Shown: positions 1 through 11,928, numbered from the stretch's first letter. The stretch: 64,000 nt of DNA from Rhyacichthys aspro (GCA_036850595.1 CM072149.1:720001-784000), one strand, 5' to 3'. A program made the numbers and translations. The notes: generated from the sequence alone by a model not told the origin.

Positions 1-610
1 TCTCTTTTCTTGTTTGTTCTCTGTTATTAACTTTGACTATGTGACCTTTTGGCCAGGTCTCCCTCAAAAAAAGAATCCTGGCACTGCACTGGTGGCAACA
101 AGCAGTAGTTAATTGGTCTGACTCTGACAAAAATCTATGAAAGACAAGTATTATAAAAGGTTCACTCAGTTCTATCTTGCACAGACCATCCTCTGCTGCA
201 GGAGTTTGCTCTTCTTTCCTCCAGGAAGAGATACAGGCTTCCCAGAGCAAAAACAAACAGATTTAAACTTCCTTTTGTGCCATCTGCAATCAATGCACTT
301 AATCTGCACAACTCCTGACTTGGCTGCACAGGGTTTTTACACTTTAATTGGCTTTTATGTATTATGTGATTTTATTTATAATTAATCATGGAACCTTTAC
401 TTATTTACAATTGTTGTTTTAATTGTCTTCTTAATCAACTTGTGTTACGCTGGGTTTTATTGAGTTTTAATAACTTTAATTTGAATAACTGTCTGCGCTG
501 CCAACTGCAAACCAAATTTCCCGCTAGGGACAATAACGATAAACTGAACTGAACTGAAAGAGATTTTATCTCAAGGACTTTCTGGTAAAATAAAGGTTGA
601 TTAAAAATAA
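1..610 (+). mobile_element. LINE 3' end interrupted by a second LINE 3' end (nested)
   Basis: Two retrotransposon tails are interleaved. The outer one reads GGCCAGGTCTCCCTCAAAAA up to about position 73 and resumes near 558 with AGAGATTTTATCTCAAGGAC, then a TAAAATAAAGGTTGATT-like end, which is a familiar fish LINE 3'-UTR ending. The inner piece (about 74-557) encodes near 137-300 a frame with RFTQFYLAQTILCCRSLLFF and PPGRDTGFPEQKQT, resembling the degenerate C-terminus of a fish LINE ORF2, and ends with TTTCCCGCTAGGGACAATAA followed by a short GAACT repeat, typical of a LINE tail. Both lie in plus orientation and are 5'-truncated. The clade (Rex1/CR1-like or L2-like) is not resolved. LINE identity is likely; the nesting is inferred from how the outer sequence rejoins. 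Confidence 0.6.
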
Positions 611-1139
611 ACTTGTTTAGGACTATATGCTGCACTGTATAAGCACACAGAGCACTGTGCACAAACCGCAAATGGACATGGGTCACATTTACATTTTATT
701 GTGTTTAACAAAAAATAAAAGCAGTGGTGTTGTTGGCTAACACAGCTGGTATACTTCAACACTTACAACACAGTGTATTATACAATATATTGTGTCCATA
801 GTATTCATCTTTATTTGTATGTTGGGACATACCTCCTGCTTTATCCACAGTAAATGAATCACTTTTAGCACATTGATCATACCAGCCCAGTGATCATTTT
901 GCACAGATATGTTTCACTTTTTAACACTCTATATGTGGCCATATTAAACTGAATTTTCCAAAAATATTTGAATAGTTTGCAAAGGCAGATAACAACTGTT
1001 TTACAATCACCATAAATTGTGTTATCTTGATATTTTATTATTGTACAATGATTAATAGTTTAAAATGCTTTTGCATGTCTGTAGTTTATAAAATGGTGGT
1101 TGTCTGATAATGTTACTCATATTTAGGCTGTTTTTGTCA
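611..1139. other. AT-rich stretch, nothing recognised
   Basis: AT-rich intergenic sequence with short T and A runs. I see no coding potential, RNA gene or repeat family here. Confidence 0.5.
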
Positions 1140-2680
1140 GGCCCTTACACTCCTGGTCTCTCTCCACAGTGAAACCTCTGCCCAGAACGGTTTCTAGCCT
1201 CATCCTGGTGTAAAGCAGTCTAAAAGTTGACCTGTGCTGCAGTGGTGTCAGCGACCGCAGCCGCAGAAGAGTGATTTGACAAAGAGTGAATAGGCGAGGA
1301 GGGCTCGTCTTTCTATCTTCGTCATCTGTCTGTGATCATTAATGCTTAAACATCTGAAGCGTTGCTATTATATCAGCGACGGCGAGTTATTAAAACACAC
1401 ACATCCACGGCGGCCGGCCTGGTGTCGCTCCGTCTTTAAGGATGGAGCTCTGATAGCGCTGAGGAAATCAATGAAGGGCCTGAGCCGCGGTCTGGCAGAC
1501 TGACACGCAACAGAGGAAGGTAAATTATTGGAACTTTAATTACTTTGATCCGTCATGCATTGTAGCATTGTGTCAGAGAAGTCAATGCCATGACAGACGC
1601 CCAACAAAGGCCAGCGCTGCATTTTCATAACATCTTCACTCCCTTTTCCTAATGCCTGATTAAAGCCGGGGCTGTCGAGGTCCACAAGCCCCCAGCCCTC
1701 TCTCTTTTTTTTTTTTTTTTTTTCTTCCACTGTCTCTCTTTGCACTGATTTAAAAACTCATTTTGAAAGCTCTGTTTACCCAACTCATTACTGAAGTCAG
1801 GGATTGAATGCGGGTCTATTATGGGCCTTTCCACCACGGCTTTACAAACAAACACAATGCGGCGCGCTATCACCATTATCACATTGTACCCACCGTAATG
1901 TATCCCACTGTTTCGCAGCCATAAATATAAGTCCGTGTTTTCAGCTAAATTAAGAAGGATTTGCCTCCACAATGAAGCCTGTCCTTTTCTGAGTGGCTGT
2001 CCGAGAAAACAATGACAGAAAACCCCGCAAAGTAAATGAGGGAGAGTGAGAGACTCCTTTTTTTATCATCAAAAGGATGTGCAAAATGACTCCTGTTTCA
2101 TGAATATTCCGCCACTTAGCGGTAGGATGAATCTGCAGGATTGTTCTCCGAGCTGATAAATGGCGGGCATGTGTGGTAATTTAGAAGTGTGCATTAATCT
2201 CCGATCCTAAGAAGGCCATAAATAGGAAGCAAAAAGGAGGTAATTGATATTTTGGCAAATGGGCAGAACCCCTAAAAAATGGCCGATATAAGTAAGGCGA
2301 TCATATTAATTGCAGTTTGTGAGCCGAACTGGACGGAAACGGTGCTTTGTCTTAAATGTTCATTTAAGTGCGATTAAGCAAAAGTGTTGTTTGTGGATTG
2401 GGAAACTGTCAGCTGTCATCAGAAAGGCTCTTGAATGGAGACTTAATTCATTAGCATATGGCGGATTTGCTAACTTCAGACCTAATCATCCACTAAGTAT
2501 TTTACTGATATCGCCGGCTGTCTCTCACTCATTTATATTTTATTGTATTCGGCAGTTTCGGGATAATCCTATGACCAAATGGGTTTTTTGAGACACTTTT
2601 CCGTCGTAGAGGACACCGAGGACGTTGGCTGACAGCTCCGAGGTGGACGTCTCCAGTGTTAGTTTGATCAAAGGACGTCC
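1140..2680. promoter_or_regulatory. Candidate conserved non-coding / enhancer block
   Basis: About 1.5 kb of complex, low-repeat sequence, more GC-rich than its flanks and interrupted only by a poly-T run at 1705-1723. Homeodomain-type words are frequent, for example TGCATTAATCT near 2191, ATATTAATTGCAG near 2304 and TTCATTAGCATATGG near 2447. Open frames are short, overlap on both strands and match no protein I know. The texture is that of vertebrate developmental conserved non-coding DNA. That call rests on composition only; cross-species alignment would decide it. Confidence 0.4.
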
Positions 2681-3430
2681 GTGATGTAGAATTGACCGAC
2701 GGGCGCTATTTGTCTTTGTTCCAAATCTTTTCGACAGCAGTTAAACTACGAAAAAGAAGCAAAAAAAAAGACAAATTGACCAAATGTGTCTACACTAAAT
2801 TTGTTTCACGCCTTTAACTAAACGTTATACTTTATTCACTTACTAAATTATAGCTTCTCAACTAAAATCGTAATGCAACATGCAGCATTTCGACTGTTTT
2901 TCCACTCTATGTGTACGTTTTCCTGCAACAGTGGCTCGCTATTTACTATTTACACATTCAATGACCAATCTTTGCCTGGTCACATGGTTCCAGCGAGTCT
3001 GATTCAACAACATCACACTCTTCGCCGGGAGAAACTTTACCGTCCAAACCTTAAGGGAGCTTCTAAACTTCAAATGTTCCAACCTTCAGAAAGAGTAAAA
3101 ACTCACACTTCTCTCTTAATTTCTATTGATGGCCTTGGAAGAAACCAGCGAGCTTTGCACTTCTGAGGGGAAGATGTTTAAGTGGAGATTAATTCAAATT
3201 TCTGCTTGCTCAGTACTTGTAAAACTAAAGCAATTTATATTCCTTCTCTTAACGATCCCCCTTTTTCTGATTGCGGTAATGTAATCTAATTGTAATTATG
3301 ATACTATCTGAATCATGCAGACCTTAACATGATTGGAGCTACTCATTGCATTAAAAACTAATTTTTGAATAATGATGAAAGGAGCAGTGGAAAATGTGGA
3401 AGTATTACATTTTTTCTTTATCTCTGTTTT
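2681..3430. other. Intergenic, nothing recognised
   Basis: AT-leaning unique sequence. The 97-codon open frame at 2873-3166 shows no domain and is treated as chance. Confidence 0.45.
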
Positions 3431-3960
3431 GTGGGGAGATCTTGTTCTCGTTGTGCCCCCACCCCCACCATCCACTACCCACCACCCACCCCTCGCCTAC
3501 AGTCACAGTCCGGGGAAAAATGACAAGCCGGAGTGAACGCGAGGAGCGGTGGGAGGAGGGGGCCAAATGGAGAAACGGACCACCCCAATTAAAGCTATCA
3601 GGCTCATCAGTGACCGCGGGATAGGCTGCCAACAAGTTCGCCGTCATCCCACGAGCTTTGGCTTATTGCACCAGCCCCCTCCTCTCACGCCACGCATCAG
3701 CCCCTGCTCCGAGTGAGTGAAATAATAGCGAAGAGCCACGGAAGCAGCCACTCTGAGATTATAATAGTACCGCAGAACCAGAGACAGTATTGGGCCTGTG
3801 TCAGACGCAAACTCTGTTTCTGGACTGCTCTGCAGCCATTAGGGGGCCCCCAAAACCATCCGTGGTTTCTTCTATTTCTGGACCTGGCAAGTCTGTTTGA
3901 TATGTGTTGGAAATTCATGGAGGAAAAGAGTCAAAGCAACAGCAATGTCACAATTAATGG
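3431..3960. promoter_or_regulatory. GC/CACCC-rich unique block
   Basis: A pyrimidine-rich run (3455-3500) with repeated CACCC words, of the kind bound by KLF/Sp factors, is followed by low-repeat GC-rich sequence to about 3930. Overlapping open frames on both strands (3405-3647 minus, 3713-4066 plus) are most simply explained by the composition. Candidate regulatory sequence only. Confidence 0.3.
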
Positions 3961-6339
3961 GGCCACAACACAGAGAGAGAACTTTTCAGTGGCTCCAGGT
4001 GAAGCTGTCGAGTTGAAACTGTCTTTTTTTCAGAAATGTTGGAAAGAAGTCAATGTCTTGATGTGAAGAATCTCATTCCAGACTTTAGTGAAAGTGATTT
4101 TTAGCAGTTTTCCCGAAAGAAAGGAAGAGAGATCCTTAGATTAATCAGATAATGAAATGAAAGATGCACAAAATGATCAGAATAGGTCTTCAAAAAGTTC
4201 ATGTGTGTCACGGTGGTTAATCTGAATCCGATTAGAGATTAGCCTTTTGCTTTGTGTTTGCTGCAGTGTTTTGGAGTTTGGTTTTCGGTTCAATTTAAGA
4301 GAAGAAGCTCTGTTTTTTTGCGTTCAAGTTTGCAAGTGACATTGTTACTAATATCTGCATTGAACTGGGGTAATTTTGGTGTTTTTGCCACCAGTTTTTC
4401 CTTTTAGTATAGTAGCCAAGCTCTTGTCATGGATCACGTACTCGTCTTGGTCTTGTTTTTGGTGTCAGTCTAAATGTCTTGGTCATGCCTTGAACTCATT
4501 ACAGAAATATACTGACTACACAACACTGGAGTGATATAATTTCCATTTTTTCAAGATGATATTATTAGAAGCCTTCAATAGCAGGGGCTCCAAACACAGA
4601 AATGCTCATAAGTTTTTTTGTTTAGTTTAATTTAGAAAAAAATAAGTTTGAAAAGTAAAATGTGCAGTATTTTATATTAAATAAGTCTATTTTGTTGTGC
4701 ACAAACCAGAAAAAGTAAAAAAAAAAATGCTGTTTTCATAATTAATGTGGAAATATTACTTTAATACAATTGATTTCTGATGCTGTGTAGGTCTAAAATA
4801 TGACTGCGAACACCTAAAATGTAATTTAAATGACATTTTTTTCCATTCAGATGCAAATATAAGTGTGTGTGAACCAGCACAGGAACACTCAGACACAGCT
4901 TTACTGCTAATGGCATTAGAAGATACCGGCTGCACCTGCTGGCCACATAAACAGCACGCCTATAGAACAGAATATGACCCTTGCATTATGACATTTATGG
5001 GCCAAAAGGTTGAAGCGTGGCTTGAGTCTTTCTGGAGCGAGGAAGGTGCTTGGAGGTGGAGATAAGCTGCAGCCGTCACACATCTGAAGGCAAAGCACTT
5101 ACTCGATGAAAATACTGGAAGAGGCCAGTCAGATGTCACAGGTTTGGGAAAAATAACGCACCTGAACTGTCCCAAAACGGAAAATGATGCACACGTGGAA
5201 CGAATTTGAGTATAATTTAAATGTGATCCGATTCCAGACTGAGGGAAGCGCTTCGGAATAATCACATCAAAGCAAGGTAAAAGGTGCTTGTGTATCAAAG
5301 TGAAATTGAGCAGTGAACTGTGACCTGCCACAGCCACCGTTAGAGACTCAGAGAATCAGGTGGTGATTATGTAAAGGAGGTGGAGGCTGCAGTCACAAGC
5401 ATATGCACTTAGAATCACATTTAGTGCATTTTTACCCAGTGCTGCAGCAGCTCAGGTACCTCAGATATTGCTTTTTACGTAATTACACATGGGTCATTTT
5501 AAATTCTGTCCAGTATTTATTAAACTACACTCTACTTCCTGCGGAGTATTTATTAAAGTATAATGTATTTTTAGTCCACAGTGAAAGATAAAGGCTATTA
5601 AATTATGTTTGTTACGGTTCCATTATGTGGTTAAGTGGGTGAAACATTCAGTAGTTTAGTTCAAATGGATCAGATCAGACACAAAAGTACAAAAACTGTC
5701 ATTGTAGATACGTATAATAGTATATACACATGTGTATGTAGTTAAGTTGCAGTGTCAGAAGACTCCGATAATAAAAAACAAAACAAACAAAGAAAAAATA
5801 AACATATTAGTGCAATCTGGATACTCTATACTGTGTAGGAATAGCTGCTGTCTTTGCAGCAAGTGTTTTCAGCTTTTTCACCCACACAAACACTTGTCTA
5901 ACACTTCACTTATTGATCTGTATCGCTCAAACTGTCCAGAATTCAAAATAAAAGATAAATATCATATCAGAATTTAATTTATATACATATTGTACACATA
6001 TCTTTCCCCTTTCTCGCTTTTCTAAGACCATTGTTCTTTTTAAACTTGTGCAAAACCCAACTGAAAAGCATCCTATTGTTTAAAATCTTTATTTTTTTAT
6101 TTTTTTATTTAATGCACCGCAAAAAGAATCTGTGATAGAGGTTCGTCCATGGAGTCTTTCCCAACTGGCTTTACCTGCTTGACCCCGTTATTTCCCACAT
6201 TGTCAAATAATAACAATAGTCCATTTTAAATCACATTTCTCGCCATGTTTAGGTAATACAGTAAGACGACTTGACTCTCTTTCCTTTAAATCAATAACAG
6301 AAGATGAATCAGGTCTAAATTTGCGAAAGTGACCCTCTG
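3961..6339. other. Intergenic, no recognised feature
   Basis: Unique AT-rich sequence with scattered A/T homopolymers. The part at 4860-5400 is a little more complex and could hold regulatory DNA, but I see no repeat family, coding exon or RNA gene. Confidence 0.4.
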
Positions 6340-6665
6340 ACTTTATCTGAGCCCTAATTGTCTGCTGTATCCATGCAGCCCGAGGTCTAATTCACTGATG
6401 ATGACTGTGAGCTCATCGGGGTTCATCAGTGCAGGGGGATTATCCGAGTGGGGAGTGGTCACAGGAGAGCAGGGGTCCAGATGAGTTGGGATGATCAGGT
6501 CCTGTCTGTAAAGTCTCGAGGGTCTCCTCCGCTCTCATATTCACGTCTGCCTGATTGGACTCCGGATGCTAGCACGTTACCAAACAGAAGCCCTCACTAG
6601 TGGCTTCGAAAAGGCTAATAAACCTGGACATATGCAGAGATCTAAATGCATGAACAAACACCCAG
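6340..6665. promoter_or_regulatory. Candidate conserved non-coding block
   Basis: Low-repeat, balanced-composition block containing GAGCCCTAATTGTC near 6350 and GGGGGATTATCC near 6434. It sits between AT-rich DNA and the CTAAAACC-type repeat patch. No coding signal. Inferred from texture. Confidence 0.35.
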
Positions 6666-6689
6666 CCCTATTAGTTCGCTCAAGGACTA

Positions 6690-6865
6690 CAGTGATTAAG
6701 TCCCAAGGCTAAACCAGGACTAAAACTAGGGTTATATCTAAACCTAAAACACAGATTAAACAAGTGCCTAACCTATGGATTACTAAGGACTCAATTAGGA
6801 ATAACCAGAACTAAAACAAATCTAAATCTAGATCCAAACCCAGGACTAAGGCAGTTCTGACATGT
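6690..6865. repeat. Degenerate AACCAGGACTAAAA-type simple repeat
   Basis: The words CTAAACC, CAGGACTAAAA, ATCTAAA and TTAAACAAG recur irregularly without a fixed period. The same vocabulary (AACCAGGA, GACTAAAAC, TAGAACC) makes up the ordered tandem array at 9135-10385, so the two are probably related, this being a decayed or unamplified version. Confidence 0.5.
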
Positions 6866-6909
6866 ATTAAAATGACGGGAAAAAAAATCAAAGACTACAA
6901 TGTTTAAAA

Positions 6910-7328
6910 CACACATGTCAAACTCAAGGCCCAGGGGCCAAATGCGGCCCTTTGCAGTGTTTTATGTGGCCCTTCAGCACATTTGGAAAGTTATATTTTT
7001 GGCACTAGGATTTCATGGATTTTATTTTTGCTACCAACCTGTTTAAATTAAACTAATACCTGTTCAAATTCAACTAAAACCTGTTCAAATCCAATTAAAA
7101 CCACTTCAAATCCATGAAATCTGACTTAAACATGTTCAAGTCCAACAACAACCTGCAAACTACAAACAGTTTCTATAAAAGGAGGAAATTAATGTTAAAA
7201 GACTTAAATGAAGATGAAATCTCGCATCCAAATTTTGATAAAAGCTTCCAAATGTCATCATCTTCGGCCCCAGAAAGGATTCTGATTAACTATTGTGGCC
7301 CCTCACCACTTTGAGTTTGACACCGCTG
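6910..7328 (+). mobile_element. Family A hAT-type MITE, copy 1
   Basis: Begins CACACATGTCAAACTC and ends GAGTTTGACACCGCTG, imperfect terminal inverted repeats. Flanked by a perfect 8-bp duplication GTTTAAAA at 6902-6909 and 7329-7336. The 8-bp size places it among hAT transposons. At 419 bp it is the shortest full copy, with only a few internal units of the type AATTCAACTAAAACCTGTTC. It has no transposase, so it would need one supplied in trans. The open frame at 7114-7314 recurs in copy 2 only because the repeat recurs; I do not call it a gene. Confidence 0.85.
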
Positions 7329-7344
7329 GTTTAAAAGAAATGAG

Positions 7345-7560
7345 TTTGGCAAGGCGAGGTAAAACAAGTTTATTTATAGAGCACAATTCATACACAAGGC
7401 AATTCAAAGTGCATAAAATGAACAGAAAGCAAATAAAATCATTACATAAAACTTAAATATAATCATCAATTAATTCAAACAGAATTAAAAAGCGAAGAGT
7501 GCAGATAAAATACTGTGTTGGCAGAAGAAAGAGACACAGGACAGGCTTTGAGGAGGTCTT
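7345..7560 (-). mobile_element. LINE-type 3' tail, minus orientation
   Basis: The stretch AAGTTTATTTATAGAGCACA followed by TTCATACACAAGGCAATTCAA is a very common fish interspersed repeat. Read on the minus strand it is a 3'-UTR ending with CTATAAATAAACTTG. The 3' end lies at the left, directly beside family A copy 1. Boundary at the right is approximate. Confidence 0.5.
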
Positions 7561-8039
7561 TTTTGTATTTTGTTTGAGTCGACCAGCCAACACTAAGATG
7601 AAAATAAGTAAAAGTGAGGCCCTTCACTTCAGTTTCACAGAGTGGACCCGGTGATGCATTTATGTACTCTTCAAATGCTCTGTAAAGGTTTTTTTATGAG
7701 CTGAAATATGCACAAGAACACCTCAGAACTAAAACTGTGTGTGACTTTATGAGTAAATACAGTTTATAAACTATATGACTCCCATTAGGTGGTGAGCTAC
7801 GGTCATAAAAGTGTAAAAAGTGGCAATGGTGCAGAAAAACCAGGAGAGAAAAAGAAGAATGACAAACGGGAGCTGGATTCAAACCCATTACTCGATCTTT
7901 GAGGAAGGCACTAAGAGACTCTTTATATTTGAGTTGACTATCAATGTTAAAGAGCAATAACCTCACCTGTTAAATAAAAATACACGTGTAGTTAATAATC
8001 TGATGAGTATTCTAAAAAAAAAAAAAATTAAAAACTTGT
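7561..8039. other. Intergenic, nothing recognised
   Basis: AT-rich unique DNA ending in a 13-base A run near 8016. No supported feature. Confidence 0.45.
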
Positions 8040-8440
8040 GGGAAGTGGGGGAACTTTCGAAGAGCTCATAAGCGAGCAAGCAAAAGCGATAGAAAACCCG
8101 TCTCCTAGCAACAGCTGCCCTCCCCTTTCCTCCCCCGAACCCCTTCCCCAATCCTCGCACTGTCTCCTCTCCAACATGTCAGAAACCTTTGCCCCTCCGG
8201 CTCCGGGAGGCGCAGATAAAGTTTCCCTAGGTGTCTTTTACACCGCGGCTGCGCTCCGATTGGCTGAGGGCTCCGGCTGGCTGTCAACGCTCTCCCTTAA
8301 GGGAACCTGGCAGGAGAAAAAACACAGGAGTAGGGGAAAATCAATTTTAAGCTCACATGCCCCACTGGGTGCCAAAGCCACTTCGGCGATACTGAAGGAT
8401 GCCCGATTTGACAGGATTTGACTTCCAGAGGTAAGAGAGG
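8040..8440. promoter_or_regulatory. GC-rich promoter-like island with X-box-like and CCAAT motifs
   Basis: A GC-rich island in AT-rich surroundings. GTCTCCTAGCAAC at 8100-8112 resembles an RFX X-box, and GATTGGCTGA at 8258-8267 is a CCAAT box on the minus strand. Both are typical of vertebrate proximal promoters or enhancers. A 127-codon open frame (8038-8421) runs through it but has no recognisable domain. It could be a promoter of an unannotated non-coding transcript or a conserved enhancer; no transcript evidence is available. Confidence 0.4.
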
Positions 8441-8689
8441 TGACGAATTCTATCAGGGGTCCGAGGCCTGGGAGGGGTAACCTGTTCTTGAGAGCATCTG
8501 ACCTCAGGCCGTGTTGAACCTAGGTACCACGAGGGACTCTGACAAGAAGCGAGGTAAAGAAAGTGGAAAAAGAGAGAGCAAGGGGGGGAGAGAGGGGGGG
8601 GGGAACGGAGCGATGTGGCAGAATTCAGGGGTGTAAATGATGAATTACTTTTCATCAAGTGAAGGGAAACATACTCCGGAACAATCTAG

Positions 8690-9120
8690 AAAACGGAGCA
8701 GGGAGACTCTGACCTCGTGCTTCAGAGCAGCCAATATCTTCATTCAAGAAGACAACCATGAAATTACACAGAAAATGGGATTGTCATGAGCGGGCCCTTG
8801 AAAATCTCGGTGTACAGTCATTATGGCGCGGGAACGAGCCTTCATCCACACATCATACAACAGTAAGAGGAGCAGAGCAGGCGCCATCCGCAGGGACTCA
8901 GCCCAGGGCCAGTTTAATCAAAGACGGAATTCAGTGTTTCCCCGTACTTCTGTCTGCTCCATACACTACAGCTGTAATAACTTTACATCAAGGCCATACC
9001 CTAATGAAGCAGACACAGCCCTGATGTTAATCAATGTGCTTCAGATGTAAATGTATCATACATACGCAGGGACAGCTAATGTACATTAATTATTCACATT
9101 CAGAGGCTACTAAACCGTGG
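8690..9120. promoter_or_regulatory. Candidate conserved non-coding block
   Basis: Balanced, low-repeat sequence with GCCAATATC near 8731, CAGTTTAATCAAAG near 8911, CTGATGTTAATCAATG near 9022 and a homeobox-like ACATTAATTATTCAC near 9083. Overlapping frames at 8758-9024 and 8823-9050 lack domains. Regulatory role inferred. Confidence 0.35.
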
Positions 9121-9134
9121 GCCAGACAGAAGGA

Positions 9135-10385
9135 CAAGGACTAAAAGTAGAACCAAAGTCTGGTTTAAGTCAAATTATTGTGACTAGGGCTAAAACAAAA
9201 CCAATGCAGGAAGTAAAACAGGTATAAACCAGGATGGAGCCAGGATTAAAACTAGAACCAAAGTCTGGTTTAAGTCAAATTATTGTGATGTGAAAAATGG
9301 ACTAGATTAGAGCTAAAACAAAACCTATGCAGGAACTAAAACAGGTATAAACCAGGATCGAGCCAGGATTAAAACTAGAACCAAAGTCTGGTTTAAGTCA
9401 AATTATTGTGACAAAAAAAAAAAATGGATTAACTAGAGCTAAAACAAAAACTATGCAGGAACTAAAACAGGTATAAACCAGGATGGAGCCAGGATTAAAA
9501 CTAGAACTAAAGTCTGGTTTAAGGCTAAATTATTGTGATGTGAAAAAAATGGATTAACTAGAGCTAAAACAAAACCGATGCAGGAAGTAAAACAGGTATA
9601 AACCAGGATGGAGTCAGGATTAAAACTAGAACCAAAGTCTGGTTTAAGGCTAAATTATTGTGACTAAAAAAAAAGGATTAACTAGAGCTAAAACAAAAAC
9701 GATGCAGGAACTAAAACAGGTATAAACCAGGATGGAGCCAGGATTAAAACTAGAACCAAAGACTGGTTTAAGTCAAATTATTGTGACTAAAAAAATGGAT
9801 TAACTAGAGCTAAAACAAAACCGATGCAGGAAGTAAAACAGGTATAAACCAGGATGGAGTCAGGATTAAAACTAGAACCAAAGTCTGGTTTAAGGCTAAA
9901 TTATTGTGACTAAAAAAAAAGGATTAACTAGAGCTAAAACAAAAACGATGCAGGAACTAAAACAGGTATAAACCAGGATGGAGCCAGGATTAAAACTAGA
10001 ACCAAAGTCTGGTTTAAGTCAAATTATTGTGACTAAAAAAATGGATTAACTAGAGCTAAAACAAAAACTATGCAGGAACTAAAACAGGTATAAACCAGGA
10101 TGGAGCCAGGATTAAAACTAGAACCAAAGTCTGGTTTAAGTCAAATTATTGTGACTAAAAAAATGGATTAACTAGAGCTAAAACAAAAACTATGCAGGAA
10201 CTAAAACAGGTATAAACCAGGATGGAGCCAGGACTAAAACTAGAACCAAAGTCTGGTTTAAGGCTAAATTATTGTGATGTGAAAAATGGACTAGATTAGA
10301 GCTAAAACAAAAACTATGCAGGAACTAAAACCAGGATGGAGCCAGGACTAAACCAAGAGTGAACCAGGATCAAACCAGACCTAAA
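9135..10385. repeat. Tandem array, about 10 units of 122-126 bp
   Basis: The landmark GTCTGGTTTAAG recurs near 9161, 9266, 9389, 9515, 9640, 9764 (as GACTGG), 9886, 10010, 10132 and 10254: intervals of 105 for the first and then 122-126. Each unit contains AAATTATTGTGA, GAGCTAAAACAAAA, ATGCAGGAA and AACAGGTATAAACCAGGATG in that order. Units near 9640 and 9886 share the same variants, giving a 246-bp higher-order period. The unit is itself built of CTAAAAC / CCAGGA words. No protein frame crosses it. Confidence 0.9.
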
Positions 10386-11099
10386 ACTAATCTCAGGGAC
10401 ATATTTTTGACTAAAGACTCACAAAATGAGGTCAAACATGTACAGTATAGAAGTATATAAACGGTTGTACATAGTGTCCCCAGAGCTGAGCCCTGCGTCA
10501 CTGCAAGACCTTATCAGAGAAGTGTTCCAAACACTGGCAAAGGGCTGTAATTAAAAAGAGCCGGTGGTTTCTTGAGCAGATGTGTGTGCGCTGAACATGG
10601 CGCCTAATGAGCAATCAAATAATAATTAGGAAAACCAAAGCTGAGAAAAATGAGCACGGCTTCAAATACAATATGTTCAGGTTAACCTCTGGAAAACTCT
10701 CAAAAGTTCAGTAAATTAAACAAGATTCCGACTTTGATTCCATCAACTAAATGATTTAGAGGCAAGTGTTGAATTATTGTATCGAGTAATCATAAAAACA
10801 ACAATTATGATTATATTTTTGTCAGTAGATCAAATAAATGCACATTGGTTTGCCTTGTCCAACCACTTCAAATTTTATTTACAAATCAAAACATTTAAAC
10901 ATTGACCTGATAATATATTGTGTCTTTTTTGATGCATGAAAAACACAGCAAAAATGACAGACATTTTGAAGATGTGCATTGTGTCTGCCGTGAATGCTGT
11001 TTAGCAGAATCCTGTTTTACGATAAAAATGTGGAAATTGAGAACTGAGTCCAGATTTGACTGCCGTCTGTGCTCTAAAAGCAAAAAATTAACGAGATGA
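10386..11099. other. Intergenic, partly complex sequence
   Basis: The stretch 10470-10720 is fairly complex and could be regulatory; 10720-11099 is AT-rich. No repeat family or gene recognised. Confidence 0.35.
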
Positions 11100-11420
11100 A
11101 GAAAAAATAGGAGTGCGTGCCGCAGCAGCGAAGCAATGTGTCCGTGGAAAGGATTTTGAAGGATCTGTAATTTTCAAAGTGCTCTGCATTTAAATGTCCC
11201 TTTTATTCCTAAACAGCCTTAAGACACTTTTCAAACTGCTCGATCCTCATAATTAGATGGGGCCGACAGATGACTCTCTCACTGTGCCACGCAGCCATTA
11301 GAAAAGGGGTCATTCTCTTTGCAGAATGGCTACTGTTCTCACTTGTCATTAATTTGCCACTTCAAAGCAGCGCCAGCATGTGACACCACCGACAAATGAA
11401 ATAAGTTACACTTATCTCAA
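11100..11420. promoter_or_regulatory. Candidate conserved non-coding block
   Basis: Low-repeat block with CATAATTAGATGGGG near 11250 and GTCATTAATTTGCC near 11345. Moderately GC-rich with no coding evidence. Inferred from texture. Confidence 0.35.
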
Positions 11421-11928
11421 ACAGCCACCATTACGGCTGCAAACTTTTCAACTCCAATCACACTCGTACTTTTTAACTTTTCAAAAGACGCTTATGGCCC
11501 GCAGTTTGAAATGGCATGTCAGAAAAAAAGCTGTGCTTGGAAATGAAATGGATGAAGTGGATCTTCTTCTGTGTGACGCTCAGTGGACGGTATTAATCCA
11601 CTGTGTTGGCAGCACACCTTAGGCTTATGATGTTATATCGGTTTGACGGAGGAATATGTTCTTACTTTACTGCTGCTTATTTCAATGGAGTCTCCACCAT
11701 TACTGTTACTGTGCCTCATGTGGACATCATTTAATATTGTGCTTAATATGTTTTTTTTCTTTTGTAGCTCCGCATTGGCTAGACCGGTGTGGCAAGGCCA
11801 TAAAACCCGGCAAGGCGGAATCCGCTCTCTTTCTTTTGGTTATTTTGTGAGTATATTTGTGTTACATAAATCATTGTTTAACTTACTCCAGCCGTTGTCC
11901 ATCTTTTATATTATGTGTCCCTTTCACA
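11421..11928. other. Intergenic, no recognised feature
   Basis: Open frames at 11380-11622 and 11643-12020 run through here; the second enters family A copy 2 and cannot be a real host gene. Nothing else identified. Confidence 0.4.

Noticed and set aside
8038..8421. 127-codon frame with an internal Met followed by a Pro/Ala-rich segment (8176 onward) as a start exon
   Set aside because: Plausible-looking first-exon composition, but no splice donor with a supporting downstream exon, and no similarity recognised. Kept only as a promoter-like island.
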